Notes: generated from the letters alone by a model not told the origin. A DNA stretch of 64,000 bases from Paenibacillus sp. 1_12 (GCF_900114475.1 NZ_FOTE01000008.1:62001-126000); one strand, 5' to 3'; numbered from the stretch's first letter, positions 1-7,782 are shown. A program made the numbers and translations.

Positions 1-145
1 AAAAACGTCCAAAGGAGCAGTTTAATAATTGGAGTCCAGAGGCAAAAGCCCTTGGAGACACTTCCTGCGGGGAGAAGTTTGGAAGGGTCAAGCACAACAT
101 ATTGGCACAAACCAACGTCTCTAGTAGAGGGACGTTTATTTGTTT
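1..145 (+). other. Structured leader or end of an upstream unit, ending in a terminator-like hairpin
   Basis: Several paired segments are visible. Bases 3-10 (AAACGTCC) are perfectly complementary to 130-137 (GGACGTTT). A hairpin TCCA-GAGGC-AAAA-GCC-CTTGGA lies near 34-56, and GACACTTCC pairs with GGAAGGGTC on either side of a loop near 56-90. Bases 114-119 (AACGTC) also pair with 131-136 (GACGTT) followed by a T-rich run, as in an intrinsic terminator. The closing stem and the terminator-like stem compete for the same 3' strand, as in attenuators and riboswitches. No known riboswitch class was recognised. Alternatively this is the 3' end of a gene cut by the window edge: one frame is open to a TGA at 162-164. 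Confidence 0.35.
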
Positions 146-235
146 GCACGAAAGCCAGGGATGATTACATTAGGAATTAATGATAGGATATGGCGTTAAA
201 TGGCTGTAATATTTTGTGAAATAAGTCCTATCCCG

Positions 236-264
236 ACCCCCCTAACCTACGTCCTAATAACGAA
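236..264 (+). promoter_or_regulatory. Putative SigI-type promoter of sigI-rsgI
   Basis: A C-rich -35-like block, ACCCCCC at 236-242, is followed by CGAA at 261-264. These resemble the ACCCCC and CGAA elements described for autoregulated SigI promoters. Transcription would begin near 270, just before the AGGTGG ribosome binding site at 278-283 and the TTG start at 290. The spacing of 18-19 bases could not be compared with an alignment, so this is a motif match only. Confidence 0.5.
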
Positions 265-289
265 ATTATATAGTGTGAGGTGGAAAAGA

Positions 290-1090
290 TTGCTGCTCGT
301 TTTATTTAAGAAATTTCTTGGAAAACGTCAATCTCCCCACCCGGATTCTGCGGAACCACAACCGCCTGAACGATTGGTGATTCGAATTCAAGAGGGTGAT
401 TTGCGGCTGAGAAACCAGTTCATAACAGACTATCAGCCGTATGTAGCAAAAGTAACAAGTCGTTTTTGCAAGCGTTATGTAGATCCTGCTAGAGATGATG
501 AATTTAGTATTGCTTTAGGTGCTTTTAATGAGGCTATCAATCAGTTTTCAACGGAGTCCGGGCGTTCATTTCTCGGATTTTCCGAGCAGGTTATTCGCCG
601 GCGCCTGATCGATTATGTGCGTAAGGAGCAGCGTTTTTCACAGCAGCTACCGTACAGCACTTTTGATGTGGAGGATGAAGAGGATAATATCATCAATCCC
701 GTAGAAATCCATCAGGCGATGGAGCAGTATGAAAAACAAAAAGGCATGGAGGAGCGGGCCAGCGAAATTATGGATTTGAATCGGTGTTTAGCTGATTTTG
801 GCGTTCGGTTTTCGGATTTGGTTGATGCATCTCCGAAACATGATGATTCTAGACAAGCTTTGTTTGCTATTGGCAAGCAGTTGTCTGAAAACGCGGAATT
901 TATGGGGGCTATGCTCACCAAGCGAGTACTGCCCATCAAGGAATTAATGGCTGTAGTCACTGTCTCGCGCAAGACACTGGAGAGAAACCGTAAGTTTATT
1001 ATTGCTGTAGCCTTAATTTACAATGGGCCTTATCCATACCTCCGTGATTATTTGCATATCAAAGAGGAATCTAGCAAAGGGGGAGAGTAG
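290..1090 (+). CDS. sigI: RNA polymerase sigma factor SigI
   Basis: Sigma-70-family factor of the SigI type, which directs core RNA polymerase to heat- and envelope-stress promoters and is held inactive by the RsgI protein encoded next. The 266-residue product has a region-2-like N-terminal half (residues about 20-130, with FSEQVIRRRLIDYVRKEQRF near 95-115) and a C-terminal helix-turn-helix segment (KELMAVVTVSRKTLERN, about 215-235) typical of SigI rather than a normal region 4. TTG at 290 is chosen because AGGTGG lies 6 bases upstream and a SigI-like promoter lies just before it; an ATG at 200 in the same frame would precede that promoter and lacks a clear binding site. The next gene starts 1 base after the stop, so the two are co-transcribed. 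Assignment is strong from family features and the rsgI neighbour. Confidence 0.9.
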   Translation: MLLVLFKKFLGKRQSPHPDSAEPQPPERLVIRIQEGDLRLRNQFITDYQPYVAKVTSRFCKRYVDPARDDEFSIALGAFNEAINQFSTESGRSFLGFSEQVIRRRLIDYVRKEQRFSQQLPYSTFDVEDEEDNIINPVEIHQAMEQYEKQKGMEERASEIMDLNRCLADFGVRFSDLVDASPKHDDSRQALFAIGKQLSENAEFMGAMLTKRVLPIKELMAVVTVSRKTLERNRKFIIAVALIYNGPYPYLRDYLHIKEESSKGGE

Positions 1091-1091
1091 C

Positions 1092-2735
1092 ATGAATAAA
1101 GGCATCGTCATGGAGCTGACGGACAAATACATTATTGTGATGCGTGAAGACGGCAGATTCGATAAAATCTCGCGTCAACAGCATTCTTGCCAACTTGGTG
1201 AAGAGATTATATATGCTGACACCAGACTCAAATGGGCAAGTCCGTCTATAGCCGGCCGCTCAGCAGTAGTAGCGGCAGTTGTTTTTTGCCTGGTGGTTAT
1301 GGCCAGCTTCGCAGGTAAAATTGGCAGCTCCGAGGTCGTTGCTTACGTATCGCTCGACATCAATCCCTCTATCGAAATGGGCATCGATGAAAAGGAACAG
1401 GTGCTCGAGCTTCGCGGCTTAAATCATGATGGGGCGGAACTGATCGAAGCGATGAATTTTAAGGGGAAGACACTAGAGAGCGTTACAGCATCGCTTTTGA
1501 ACAAAGCAGAGGAGAAATCTTTAGCCAAGGGTGAAGGCGATATCGTCATCGCAAGCACGGTCGTTCTGGACAAAAGCAGCGTAGATGACACGAAAATTGC
1601 TGAAAGGCTTCGTCAGCAGGTAACTGATCACATTAAGCAAACACATCCTGATCAAGTCAGTGCTTATCAGGTTGAAGCGTTTGCGGCGCCTCAAGAAGTT
1701 CGCGAGGAAGCGAATAAGAGCGGGGTTTCGATGGGGAAATACTCAGTTTATCTGAATGCCAAAAACAATGGTGTCGCCGTTACGGTCGATGATTTAAAGA
1801 AAGAATCGATTCATCAGATCGTCAAGAATAACGCAAAGGATGATGTGGATAATAAATCCGCCGTCATTCAGCCTAACCGGGTGCCGACCAAGGAATCGAT
1901 GAAGAAGCTGATGGAAGAAGAGAAGTCGGGAGAATTGGATAAGAAGCTGGACGATAAAAAGAAAGAGCAGCTAGCCAAAAATAACGACAAAAATAATAGC
2001 AATGCGAATAAAAACGACCCTAAAAAGGTCGGTAATTCGAATACAACCGGGTCAGGCAGCGGAAACAATAACAACAACAATAATAATAACAACAATAATA
2101 ATAACAACAACAATAATAACAACAACAGTAATAACAACAAGAACAATAACAACAATAATAATAATAACAGTAATAATAACAATAATTCAAATTTCAGTAA
2201 CAGCAAGGATAAAAACGATGATAAGAAACCGTCTACGACTATAGTCAAACCAAACATTCCTGCTTCAACTACCCAGAGTGGAGCTAAGCCTGGAACGACC
2301 AACAACGGTGCTACACGCCCTGGTGACAATGGCAAGCAGACGGATTCGAAGAAGGACGACGACAAGAAAAAAGATGATGACAAGACAGATGATGACAAGA
2401 AAAATGATGACAAGAAAAAAGTCGATGATAAAAAGAAAGATGATGATGTAAAAAAGTTCGATGATCTTCAAAAAGCCGACGATAAGAAAAAGCTCGCTGA
2501 AGAGGAACGTAAAAAAGAGGAAGCCAAGCGTCTGGCGGATCAGAAAAAGCGTGAGGAAGAGCTCAAAAAGCAAGAGGATAAAAAGAAAGAGCAGGACAAG
2601 AAAACGAACGAGGACGATAAAAAGAAGGACACCTCTAGTAAAACAGATGATCGAAACAAAGACAGCGACAGCAAGAAGGACGCTGATTCTTCAAAAGCGG
2701 ATGATTCCAAGCGTGATGATACAAGTAAAAGATAA
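1092..2735 (+). CDS. rsgI: Anti-sigma-I factor RsgI with Asn-rich and Lys/Asp-rich extracytoplasmic tail
   Basis: Membrane anti-sigma factor that binds SigI in the cytoplasm and senses an external signal. Residues 1-50 form the RsgI N-terminal domain (MNKGIVMELTDKYIIVMRED), a single membrane helix follows at about 54-75 (AVVAAVVFCLVVMASFAG), then the extracytoplasmic domain with SLDINPSIEMGIDEKEQVL (about 82-200). After about residue 320 the protein becomes low complexity: a nearly pure Asn run (about 325-370), then Lys/Asp/Glu repeats (KKDDDKK and similar) to the end. In cellulolytic clostridia the C-terminal domain of RsgI paralogues binds polysaccharide; here it is disordered and charged, so its ligand is unclear. 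ATG 1092 follows AAGGGGGAGAG; an in-frame ATG at 1023 lies inside sigI and has no binding site. A rho-independent terminator follows at 2773-2810. Confidence 0.9.
   Translation: MNKGIVMELTDKYIIVMREDGRFDKISRQQHSCQLGEEIIYADTRLKWASPSIAGRSAVVAAVVFCLVVMASFAGKIGSSEVVAYVSLDINPSIEMGIDEKEQVLELRGLNHDGAELIEAMNFKGKTLESVTASLLNKAEEKSLAKGEGDIVIASTVVLDKSSVDDTKIAERLRQQVTDHIKQTHPDQVSAYQVEAFAAPQEVREEANKSGVSMGKYSVYLNAKNNGVAVTVDDLKKESIHQIVKNNAKDDVDNKSAVIQPNRVPTKESMKKLMEEEKSGELDKKLDDKKKEQLAKNNDKNNSNANKNDPKKVGNSNTTGSGSGNNNNNNNNNNNNNNNNNNNNNSNNNKNNNNNNNNNSNNNNNSNFSNSKDKNDDKKPSTTIVKPNIPASTTQSGAKPGTTNNGATRPGDNGKQTDSKKDDDKKKDDDKTDDDKKNDDKKKVDDKKKDDDVKKFDDLQKADDKKKLAEEERKKEEAKRLADQKKREEELKKQEDKKKEQDKKTNEDDKKKDTSSKTDDRNKDSDSKKDADSSKADDSKRDDTSKR
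2064..2200 (+). repeat. AAT/AAC trinucleotide tract encoding poly-Asn in RsgI
   Basis: About 45 codons made almost only of AAC and AAT with occasional AGT and AAG. The alternating codons show a microsatellite-like tract rather than one long identical run. It encodes the Asn-rich linker outside the membrane and may vary in length between strains by slippage. Confidence 0.9.
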
Positions 2736-2772
2736 GGTGTAGAAGGTTTAGAGTCTTTGTATAATGTAAGCG

Positions 2773-2810
2773 AACAGCTTGTGCGGGTGGACCGTATAGG
2801 CTGTTTTTTT
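2773..2810 (+). terminator. Rho-independent terminator of sigI-rsgI
   Basis: AACAGC at 2773-2778 pairs with GCTGTT at 2800-2805, with an inner CGG/CCG pairing, followed by a run of T. It lies 37 bases past the rsgI stop. Confidence 0.75.
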
Positions 2811-2887
2811 ATGAGTTGTTGTTCTATAATATCAAAGAGATCAGATGGTAGAATTATAGGTTGAGAGAGCTGAGGAGGAACAGAGCA

Positions 2888-3907
2888 ATGAGATACAGTA
2901 CGTTCGGTCAAACGGGGTTTCAGGTGTCTGCATTAGGTTTCGGAGCGATGAATTTGCCAGGGGTTCCATTAGAGCAGGCAAGGGAAACGCTTAATTATGC
3001 GCTTGATCATGGTATTAATTATATCGATACAGCTGCGGGCTACCGCAATAGTGAGGAAATTATCGGGGAAAGTATTTCGCATCGCCGTGATGAATATTTT
3101 TTGGCAACAAAAACGAATAAAAGAGGCTATGCCGAGGCTAAGGAAGAAATCGAGCGGAGCCTTGTCAGGCTGAAGACTGATGTGATCGATCTGCTGCAAA
3201 TTCACTACGTAAATTATGTAAGTGAATATAAGGCAGCCATGCAAAACGAAGGTGCATATGAGGCGGCTCTGGAGATGCAGGCCAAAGGCAAGGTAAAGCA
3301 TATTGGAATTACCGGTCATCGTCCCGAGCTGCTTGCCAAGTGGATCAGTAAAGGGCAGTTTGCCCAGGTATTGTTTCATTTGAATCTGGCACAGCCATTT
3401 TCTCTCGAAGAGCTGATTCCTATGGCAACGAAGATGGGCATGGGTAAAGTTGCGATGAAGCCATTATCAGGCGGATTCATTCAACCTGTGGAAAAAGCGC
3501 TTCGCTACCCATACAGTCAAAATGTAGACGTCATTATATCAGGAATGATCAGCGTGGATGAGGTAAAGCAAAATCTTGCTGCTTTTGAGCATGAGGTCGG
3601 AGATGCCGAGCGTGTTGAACTGGAAAATTTGGCTACCGAACTGGGCAGCCATAACTGCCGCCGCTGCAACTATTGCTCCTGTCCGATAGGTGTGACGATT
3701 CCTGATATTATGATATCCAGCCAGATTCGTAGTACATTTGGCTTGCTGCCTAAGGGCGATGGATTTTATGAACGTCAAAAGGGGAATATTATGTCCTGTG
3801 CGGATTATGAGCCCTGTAAGGAGCGGCCTCTATGCGAAGAAAAATGTCCTTATCATCTACCGATGCGTAAGGTTGTCATGGAGTCTGCCTCTTACTTTGG
3901 AGCATAA
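2888..3907 (+). CDS. Aldo/keto reductase with C-terminal 4Fe-4S cluster motifs
   Basis: NAD(P)H-linked aldo/keto reductase of the ferredoxin-containing type (339 residues). The TIM-barrel part (about 1-245) carries the family's catalytic Asp-Tyr region (YIDTAAGYRNSEEIIG), a Lys segment (FLATKTNKRGY) and the His region (DLLQIHYVN). The C-terminal part adds cysteine motifs: CRRCNYCSCPIGV near residue 257 and CADYEPCKERPLCEEKCP near 304, consistent with iron-sulfur binding, as in the Fe-S members of the YdjG/Tas-like group. ATG 2888 follows AGGAGGA at 2873-2879; an in-frame ATG 27 bases upstream has no binding site. The substrate cannot be told from sequence. The gene stands alone between a terminator and a convergent gene. 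Confidence 0.88.
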   Translation: MRYSTFGQTGFQVSALGFGAMNLPGVPLEQARETLNYALDHGINYIDTAAGYRNSEEIIGESISHRRDEYFLATKTNKRGYAEAKEEIERSLVRLKTDVIDLLQIHYVNYVSEYKAAMQNEGAYEAALEMQAKGKVKHIGITGHRPELLAKWISKGQFAQVLFHLNLAQPFSLEELIPMATKMGMGKVAMKPLSGGFIQPVEKALRYPYSQNVDVIISGMISVDEVKQNLAAFEHEVGDAERVELENLATELGSHNCRRCNYCSCPIGVTIPDIMISSQIRSTFGLLPKGDGFYERQKGNIMSCADYEPCKERPLCEEKCPYHLPMRKVVMESASYFGA

Positions 3908-4080
3908 GATACTCGTGTGGTCAATAATTTAGGTGATCTACTGTTAGGGGAATGAACTCTGGGTGAAACCGTTCGGATTTGCTTCACACAACTCGAGTGT
4001 ACTTCGGGAAGTCAAGGAGGATGACAGCGGGAGGACACCAGAATGAGGGAACCTTATAGTGGCAAGTGCTAGGACATATC

Positions 4081-4118
4081 AAAAATGCTGCCTCGCGCAA
4101 TAAAGCGGCGGGCAGCAT
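4081..4118 (-). terminator. Terminator of the convergent membrane-protein gene
   Basis: On the minus strand ATGCTGCC...GGCAGCAT form a hairpin with an inner GCCGC/GCG pairing, followed by TTTTT. Just downstream of the gene ending at 4151. Bases 3908-4080 between the two convergent genes hold no ORF with a binding site. Confidence 0.75.
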
Positions 4119-4150
4119 ACCAAGTTTAACGGAAGTAAGTGTCAGCCGAC

Positions 4151-4732
4151 TTAAGCAGAAAGACTGTTGCTGTTGTTACTGCTATTATTGGTAACTAATG
4201 GAGTAGCTGAAGTCATCATGGTTAGTGCAATGGACTCCAAGTCCTTCATATGAACGATAAAACGGTTCACTTCCTGAGTAGTATAAGAAAGATTCACCGT
4301 CCGCTGGGACAATTGGGCAAGATTAATGCCGAACCAGCCCGTGCGGCGTGGATGAGCAGACAGATCGAACGACAATACAGGAATCGAAGCGGCGTCCCCG
4401 TCAGCAGGCAGGGTCTCAATTGACTCTGCATGAAGCTCATTTATGTCAAAATAGAGCTTTTTGCAGTGCCAACGAACAAAACCAGGTTGAAAGGAAATGA
4501 CGAGAAGTGGTTCATCCCCATTAGCAACCTTATAAACCTGAATATCGCCTTGAGCTTTGCTTCGTTGAATGTATTGGTGTTGTTTGATATCAGGCAGTGT
4601 CATGACGATGAGAATAGGAATCGCACTTGCTGCATATATGAAGAGCTCGGATTCGAACAACAGGGCCAAACCAAGAAGAGCGACAAATAAAAAAACGGCA
4701 CTTACCAAACTCCATTTTTGCTTTTTTGACAT
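4151..4732 (-). CDS. Small membrane protein of unknown function with cytoplasmic domain
   Basis: A 193-residue protein with two adjacent hydrophobic helices near the N-terminus (WSLVSAVFLFVALLGLALLF and LFIYAASAIPILIVMTL, about residues 6-48), then a soluble domain of about 140 residues rich in beta-type sequence, ending in a Ser/Asn-rich tail. This resembles bacterial PH-like two-helix membrane proteins in layout, but I do not recognise a family. The start at 4732 (MSKKQKWS) has GGGGGA 12 bases upstream; an in-frame start 72 bases earlier has no binding site. It is transcribed alone towards the aldo/keto reductase gene. Confidence 0.65.
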   Translation of the reverse strand: MSKKQKWSLVSAVFLFVALLGLALLFESELFIYAASAIPILIVMTLPDIKQHQYIQRSKAQGDIQVYKVANGDEPLLVISFQPGFVRWHCKKLYFDINELHAESIETLPADGDAASIPVLSFDLSAHPRRTGWFGINLAQLSQRTVNLSYTTQEVNRFIVHMKDLESIALTMMTSATPLVTNNSSNNSNSLSA

Positions 4733-4908
4733 GGAACCAGCAATCCCCCAGATGAATGATAGAGTAGTATTACGACATGTTGCTTCTATCTTACCATAAT
4801 GCACACTACAAGTTAATAGGAGTTTCTTTATATGCAGGTTTTGTTAATTATTGAATAATCCCTTGCTTGCTTCCAATAGCTGTTATCGGTATGTTCAGCA
4901 GTATCATC

Positions 4909-4938
4909 ATATGTAGTTCAGAAATATGTAGTTCAGAA
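4909..4938 (+). repeat. 15-bp perfect tandem duplication upstream of the dehydrogenase gene
   Basis: ATATGTAGTTCAGAA occurs twice head-to-tail (4909-4923 and 4924-4938), directly before the ribosome binding site of the gene at 4956. It may be a slippage duplication or a paired binding site. Confidence 0.85.
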
Positions 4939-4955
4939 AAAAGGGAGGCCTGCAG

Positions 4956-5957
4956 ATGAAAAAAAGAATAGGTTTGGTTGGCTTAGGTGATATTGCGCAA
5001 AAAGTTTATTTGCCGCTGTTAGCTGCTGATCAGCAGGTTGAGCTTGTCGGCGTTACGAGTCGCACGGCAGCTACGGTAGACAGGATTGCAGATCAGTACC
5101 GGATAAACGGGCGATTTCATTCGTTGGATGAGCTGCTGGATGTCAAACCTGATGCTGTATTTGTACATACGCCAACGGAGACCCATTATGATGTGGTCAT
5201 GGCCTGCTTGAAAAAGGGAATAGCTGTATTTGTAGATAAGCCGCTTTCTTATGATCTGCATGAGTCTGAGGAGATGGCACAATTTGCTCAAGAACAGGGC
5301 ATATTGTTAGCTGTAGGCTTTAACCGTCGATTTGCGCCTATGTATATAAAAGCAAGATCTTGGCTGGAAGAGGCCGGAGGCTTTGAGCTTTGTGAGGTTC
5401 ATAAGCACCGAGTAAAGCTGCAGTCGCATAGTGCCAAACATACGTTATATGATGATCTGATCCATATGCTCGATCTGCTGCTTTGGCTGGGTGGAGATCA
5501 ACATGAGGTGGGGCACTATTTGGAGCGCGTGGATGAGACTGGAAAGCTGCTGGTTGGAGCGGGGAGTTTGTTATTCACCCGTGAACACGCTCCCAAACAA
5601 TCGGATGAACATGCAGCCATTCAGACTGACTCTAGCAAGGGTCGAATCGGGCAATTCAGTATGGTGCGTCGAGCGGGGGCGGATTTGGAAAAGCTGGAGC
5701 TGCATGGCGCGTACCGCTCTGCCGAAGTGCTTAATATGGAATCTGCCGTCCTATCGGAGCGATTCATCGATCCGCAGATTGCAGGCTTTGGAAGCTGGGA
5801 TACGATTCTTCAGCGGAGAGGGTTTACCGGAGTCGTTCAGCATTTTCTAAGCTGTCTGGATCAGCCTGAGGCTTGCACGATCCGTGCGGATCAGGTGCTT
5901 CCCGTACATCAGCTTGTGGAGCGCTTGGCTTGTACCTCACATGAAGTTCCGAAATGA
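4956..5957 (+). CDS. Gfo/Idh/MocA family NAD(P)-dependent dehydrogenase
   Basis: Sugar or sugar-acid oxidoreductase of 333 residues. The N-terminal Rossmann fold has GLVGLGDIAQKVYLP and the family's EKP-type motif appears as FVDKPLSYDL near residue 92; the C-terminal half has the usual alpha/beta substrate domain (TLYDDLIHMLDLLLWLGG). The Asp in place of Glu in EKP is common in the YhhX/virulence-factor branch. The start has GGGAGG 8 bases upstream. A Crp/Fnr-type regulator gene follows 46 bases later on the same strand, so the two could be co-transcribed. Substrate unknown; it is not the inositol dehydrogenase, which is encoded at 41903-42946. Confidence 0.85.
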   Translation: MKKRIGLVGLGDIAQKVYLPLLAADQQVELVGVTSRTAATVDRIADQYRINGRFHSLDELLDVKPDAVFVHTPTETHYDVVMACLKKGIAVFVDKPLSYDLHESEEMAQFAQEQGILLAVGFNRRFAPMYIKARSWLEEAGGFELCEVHKHRVKLQSHSAKHTLYDDLIHMLDLLLWLGGDQHEVGHYLERVDETGKLLVGAGSLLFTREHAPKQSDEHAAIQTDSSKGRIGQFSMVRRAGADLEKLELHGAYRSAEVLNMESAVLSERFIDPQIAGFGSWDTILQRRGFTGVVQHFLSCLDQPEACTIRADQVLPVHQLVERLACTSHEVPK

Positions 5958-6003
5958 GAATATGGATAAAAGTGATCGGTATGTACCTTTGAGTTAGGAG
6001 GCT

Positions 6004-6531
6004 ATGATGATCATTCATAAGGGAGAGACCTTGTTTCTTCAAGGTGAATCGGGTTCACTGTATCATTTGAAAAGTGGGCTGCTGAAAATCGTTCGTGTTC
6101 ATGAGGACGGTAACTCGATTTTGTTGAATATTATCGTTCCTGACGAAATCATTCCGCACCATTCCTTGATGAGTCCAAATCCTTATCATGGAACGGCGAT
6201 TGCTCTGATGACCTGTGAGGTCGAAGTGCTGCCAGCGGCGGAATGGTATCGGGAATTAGAACAGAATCCTGAGCGATATCGTACTATCGCACTTCAACTG
6301 CAGAATAAATTACGCATGATGCAGCAGCGCATTGACCAGCTTACTGCGGCTGCGCCTGCCGATAAGCTTGGCAAGCTGCAGCGCTGGTTTCAACTATATA
6401 TGGGCTCAGTTGTTATCACGGATGTACTGACACAGGACGAGATTGGCCAGTTTATCGGCATCCGCCGTGAAACGGTGAATCGTTTACTAAGGACTCACAA
6501 AGTATCGGCTGGACCAAAAAATTCGAAGTGA
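6004..6531 (+). CDS. Crp/Fnr-family transcriptional regulator, shortened at the C-terminus
   Basis: Cyclic-nucleotide-binding-fold regulator of 175 residues, short for a family usually near 220-240. The N-terminal beta-roll starts abruptly (KGETLFLQGESGSLYHLKSG), with no Cys-rich N-terminus like oxygen-sensing Fnr. A long dimerisation helix lies at about 100-120. The helix-turn-helix (QDEIGQFIGIRRETVNRLLR, about 142-164) keeps the RETVxR contact residues that read TGTGA half-sites, but the protein stops 11 residues later, without the usual winged beta-hairpin. Its end overlaps the 3' end of the convergent hmp gene by 37 bases. A perfect TGTGATT-GG-AATCACA palindrome upstream of hmp is a likely target. 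AGGAGG precedes the start. It may respond to nitric oxide or redox state; the signal is inferred only. Confidence 0.8.
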   Translation: MMIIHKGETLFLQGESGSLYHLKSGLLKIVRVHEDGNSILLNIIVPDEIIPHHSLMSPNPYHGTAIALMTCEVEVLPAAEWYRELEQNPERYRTIALQLQNKLRMMQQRIDQLTAAAPADKLGKLQRWFQLYMGSVVITDVLTQDEIGQFIGIRRETVNRLLRTHKVSAGPKNSK

Positions 6532-7700
6532 ATATCGGACTCCAAAACTCCCCACGCTTTCAGCATACCATTGACCACTCTCATAAAGGGTGTGGGGCCA
6601 CAGAAATAGAAGCTCGCTTCCTTCGATGGCACTATGCTCGTTAGCCAAGGTAAATCCAGATAGCCTTGTTTATGATAAGTGGAGGGATGACCCGCTGGTT
6701 GTGCATAACACCAATAGGCAGATAGCTGAGAGTGGTCGTGGACAAGCTTCTCTACATGCTCCCTCATGGCATGTGACTGTTCATTATGCGCCGCGTGGAT
6801 AAAGGTTACTTGCCGGTTGGGTTCCGTTTCAGCAAGCGTGTTTAGCATGCTGATCATGGGTGTCAAGCCGACGCCTCCGCTAATGAGCACAATAGGTTTG
6901 GTGTCCTCTGGATCCAAAATAAAGTCGCCTGCCGGTGCAGATAACAAGAGCGTGCTGCCTTCTTGAATGTCTTTGTGCAGGTGGACTGAAACTTTCCCCG
7001 CTGGCCTTCCTTCAAGCGCCGCCTCTCTTTTAACCGAAATCCGATAATAAGGCTTGCCGGGTGCATCCGAAAGACTATACTGACGAATATGCGTATACGT
7101 CTCGCCGGGAATTGTCATTTTCACACTGACATACTGTCCCGGTTCAAAAGCCGCTAACGGTTGCCCGTCTTGCGGGACCAAATAAAAGGATGTAATCACA
7201 TCGCTTTCCTGAACCTTACGCTCCACACGAAAAGCTCTGTAATCGCTCCATCCTCCGACTTGCTCTGCAGCTTGCACTGACATCTCGCTTTCGATTCCAA
7301 TAAATGCATCTGCAATGACTCCATAGGCTTCGCCCCATGCTCCAATCATATCGTCCGTTGCCGCATCACCAAGCACAGTCTTGATCGCACCCAGCAAATG
7401 TTGTCCCACGATGGGATAATGCTCTGGAAGGATACCCAGACTGCGATGTTTGTGGGCAATTTGTTTAACAACAGGCAAAATCGCTTCCAGCCTGTCAATG
7501 TGAAGCGCCGCAGCATACACAGCGTTGGCCAGTGCGGCCTGCTGCTTTCCTTGTTTTTGATTCGCATGGTTGAATAGGTTCAGCAGCTCAGGATGGGCGT
7601 TGAACAAGGACTGATAGAATGTGGTCGTAATTTCAGTTCCGTGCACTTCCAGAACCTGTACAGTGGATTTGATGATGGCTATGGTTTGTTGACTTAACAT
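6495..7700 (-). CDS. hmp: Flavohaemoglobin / nitric oxide dioxygenase Hmp
   Basis: Cytoplasmic enzyme that turns nitric oxide and O2 into nitrate using NAD(P)H, protecting against nitrosative stress. The 401 residues match the family length. Globin domain at 1-140 with proximal His in KQIAHKHRSLGI; FAD-binding domain at about 150-255 with RQYSLSDAPGKPYYRISV; NAD-binding domain at about 265-395 with GGVGLTPMISML and FYFCGPTPFM; ending in EFFGPADTL. ATG at 7700 follows GAGGCG; 327 bases of open frame upstream are out of family range and contain the promoter. A class-II Crp/Fnr site and TATACT -10 lie upstream. The regulator gene on the opposite strand converges on it, giving a compact regulator-target pair. 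Confidence 0.95.
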   Translation of the reverse strand: MLSQQTIAIIKSTVQVLEVHGTEITTTFYQSLFNAHPELLNLFNHANQKQGKQQAALANAVYAAALHIDRLEAILPVVKQIAHKHRSLGILPEHYPIVGQHLLGAIKTVLGDAATDDMIGAWGEAYGVIADAFIGIESEMSVQAAEQVGGWSDYRAFRVERKVQESDVITSFYLVPQDGQPLAAFEPGQYVSVKMTIPGETYTHIRQYSLSDAPGKPYYRISVKREAALEGRPAGKVSVHLHKDIQEGSTLLLSAPAGDFILDPEDTKPIVLISGGVGLTPMISMLNTLAETEPNRQVTFIHAAHNEQSHAMREHVEKLVHDHSQLSAYWCYAQPAGHPSTYHKQGYLDLPWLTSIVPSKEASFYFCGPTPFMRVVNGMLKAWGVLESDIHFEFFGPADTL

Positions 7701-7739
7701 ATTAGCTCGCCTCACTTTGGGTTTAATGGATATGGACCC

Positions 7740-7782
7740 AGTATAAACAATACGGTTCAGCAGGCTTGTGATTGGAATCACA
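7740..7782 (-). promoter_or_regulatory. hmp promoter with Crp/Fnr-type operator at -41.5
   Basis: TGTGATTGGAATCACA at 7767-7782 is a perfect 7-bp inverted repeat with a 2-base centre and fits the TGTGA-N6-TCACA Crp/Fnr pattern. On the minus strand TATACT (7745-7740) is a good -10. If transcription starts 7 bases past it (7733), the operator centre is at -41.5, the standard position for class II Crp/Fnr activators. No good -35 is needed or seen. Confidence 0.8.

Noticed and set aside
3-164. C-terminal fragment of an upstream protein-coding gene
   Set aside because: Two frames are open by chance over this short stretch, neither translation is recognised, and strong RNA pairing is present; not called as a gene.
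200-289. Longer sigI start at ATG 200
   Set aside because: It lacks a ribosome binding site, and the SigI-like promoter lies at 236-264, after that ATG.
1868-2413. Leu-rich open frame on the minus strand
   Set aside because: It mirrors the Asn- and Asp-rich codons of rsgI and has no binding site or real domain.
3908-4080. Small ORF or ncRNA between convergent genes
   Set aside because: Only ORFs under 30 codons without binding sites and no strong stem other than the terminator.
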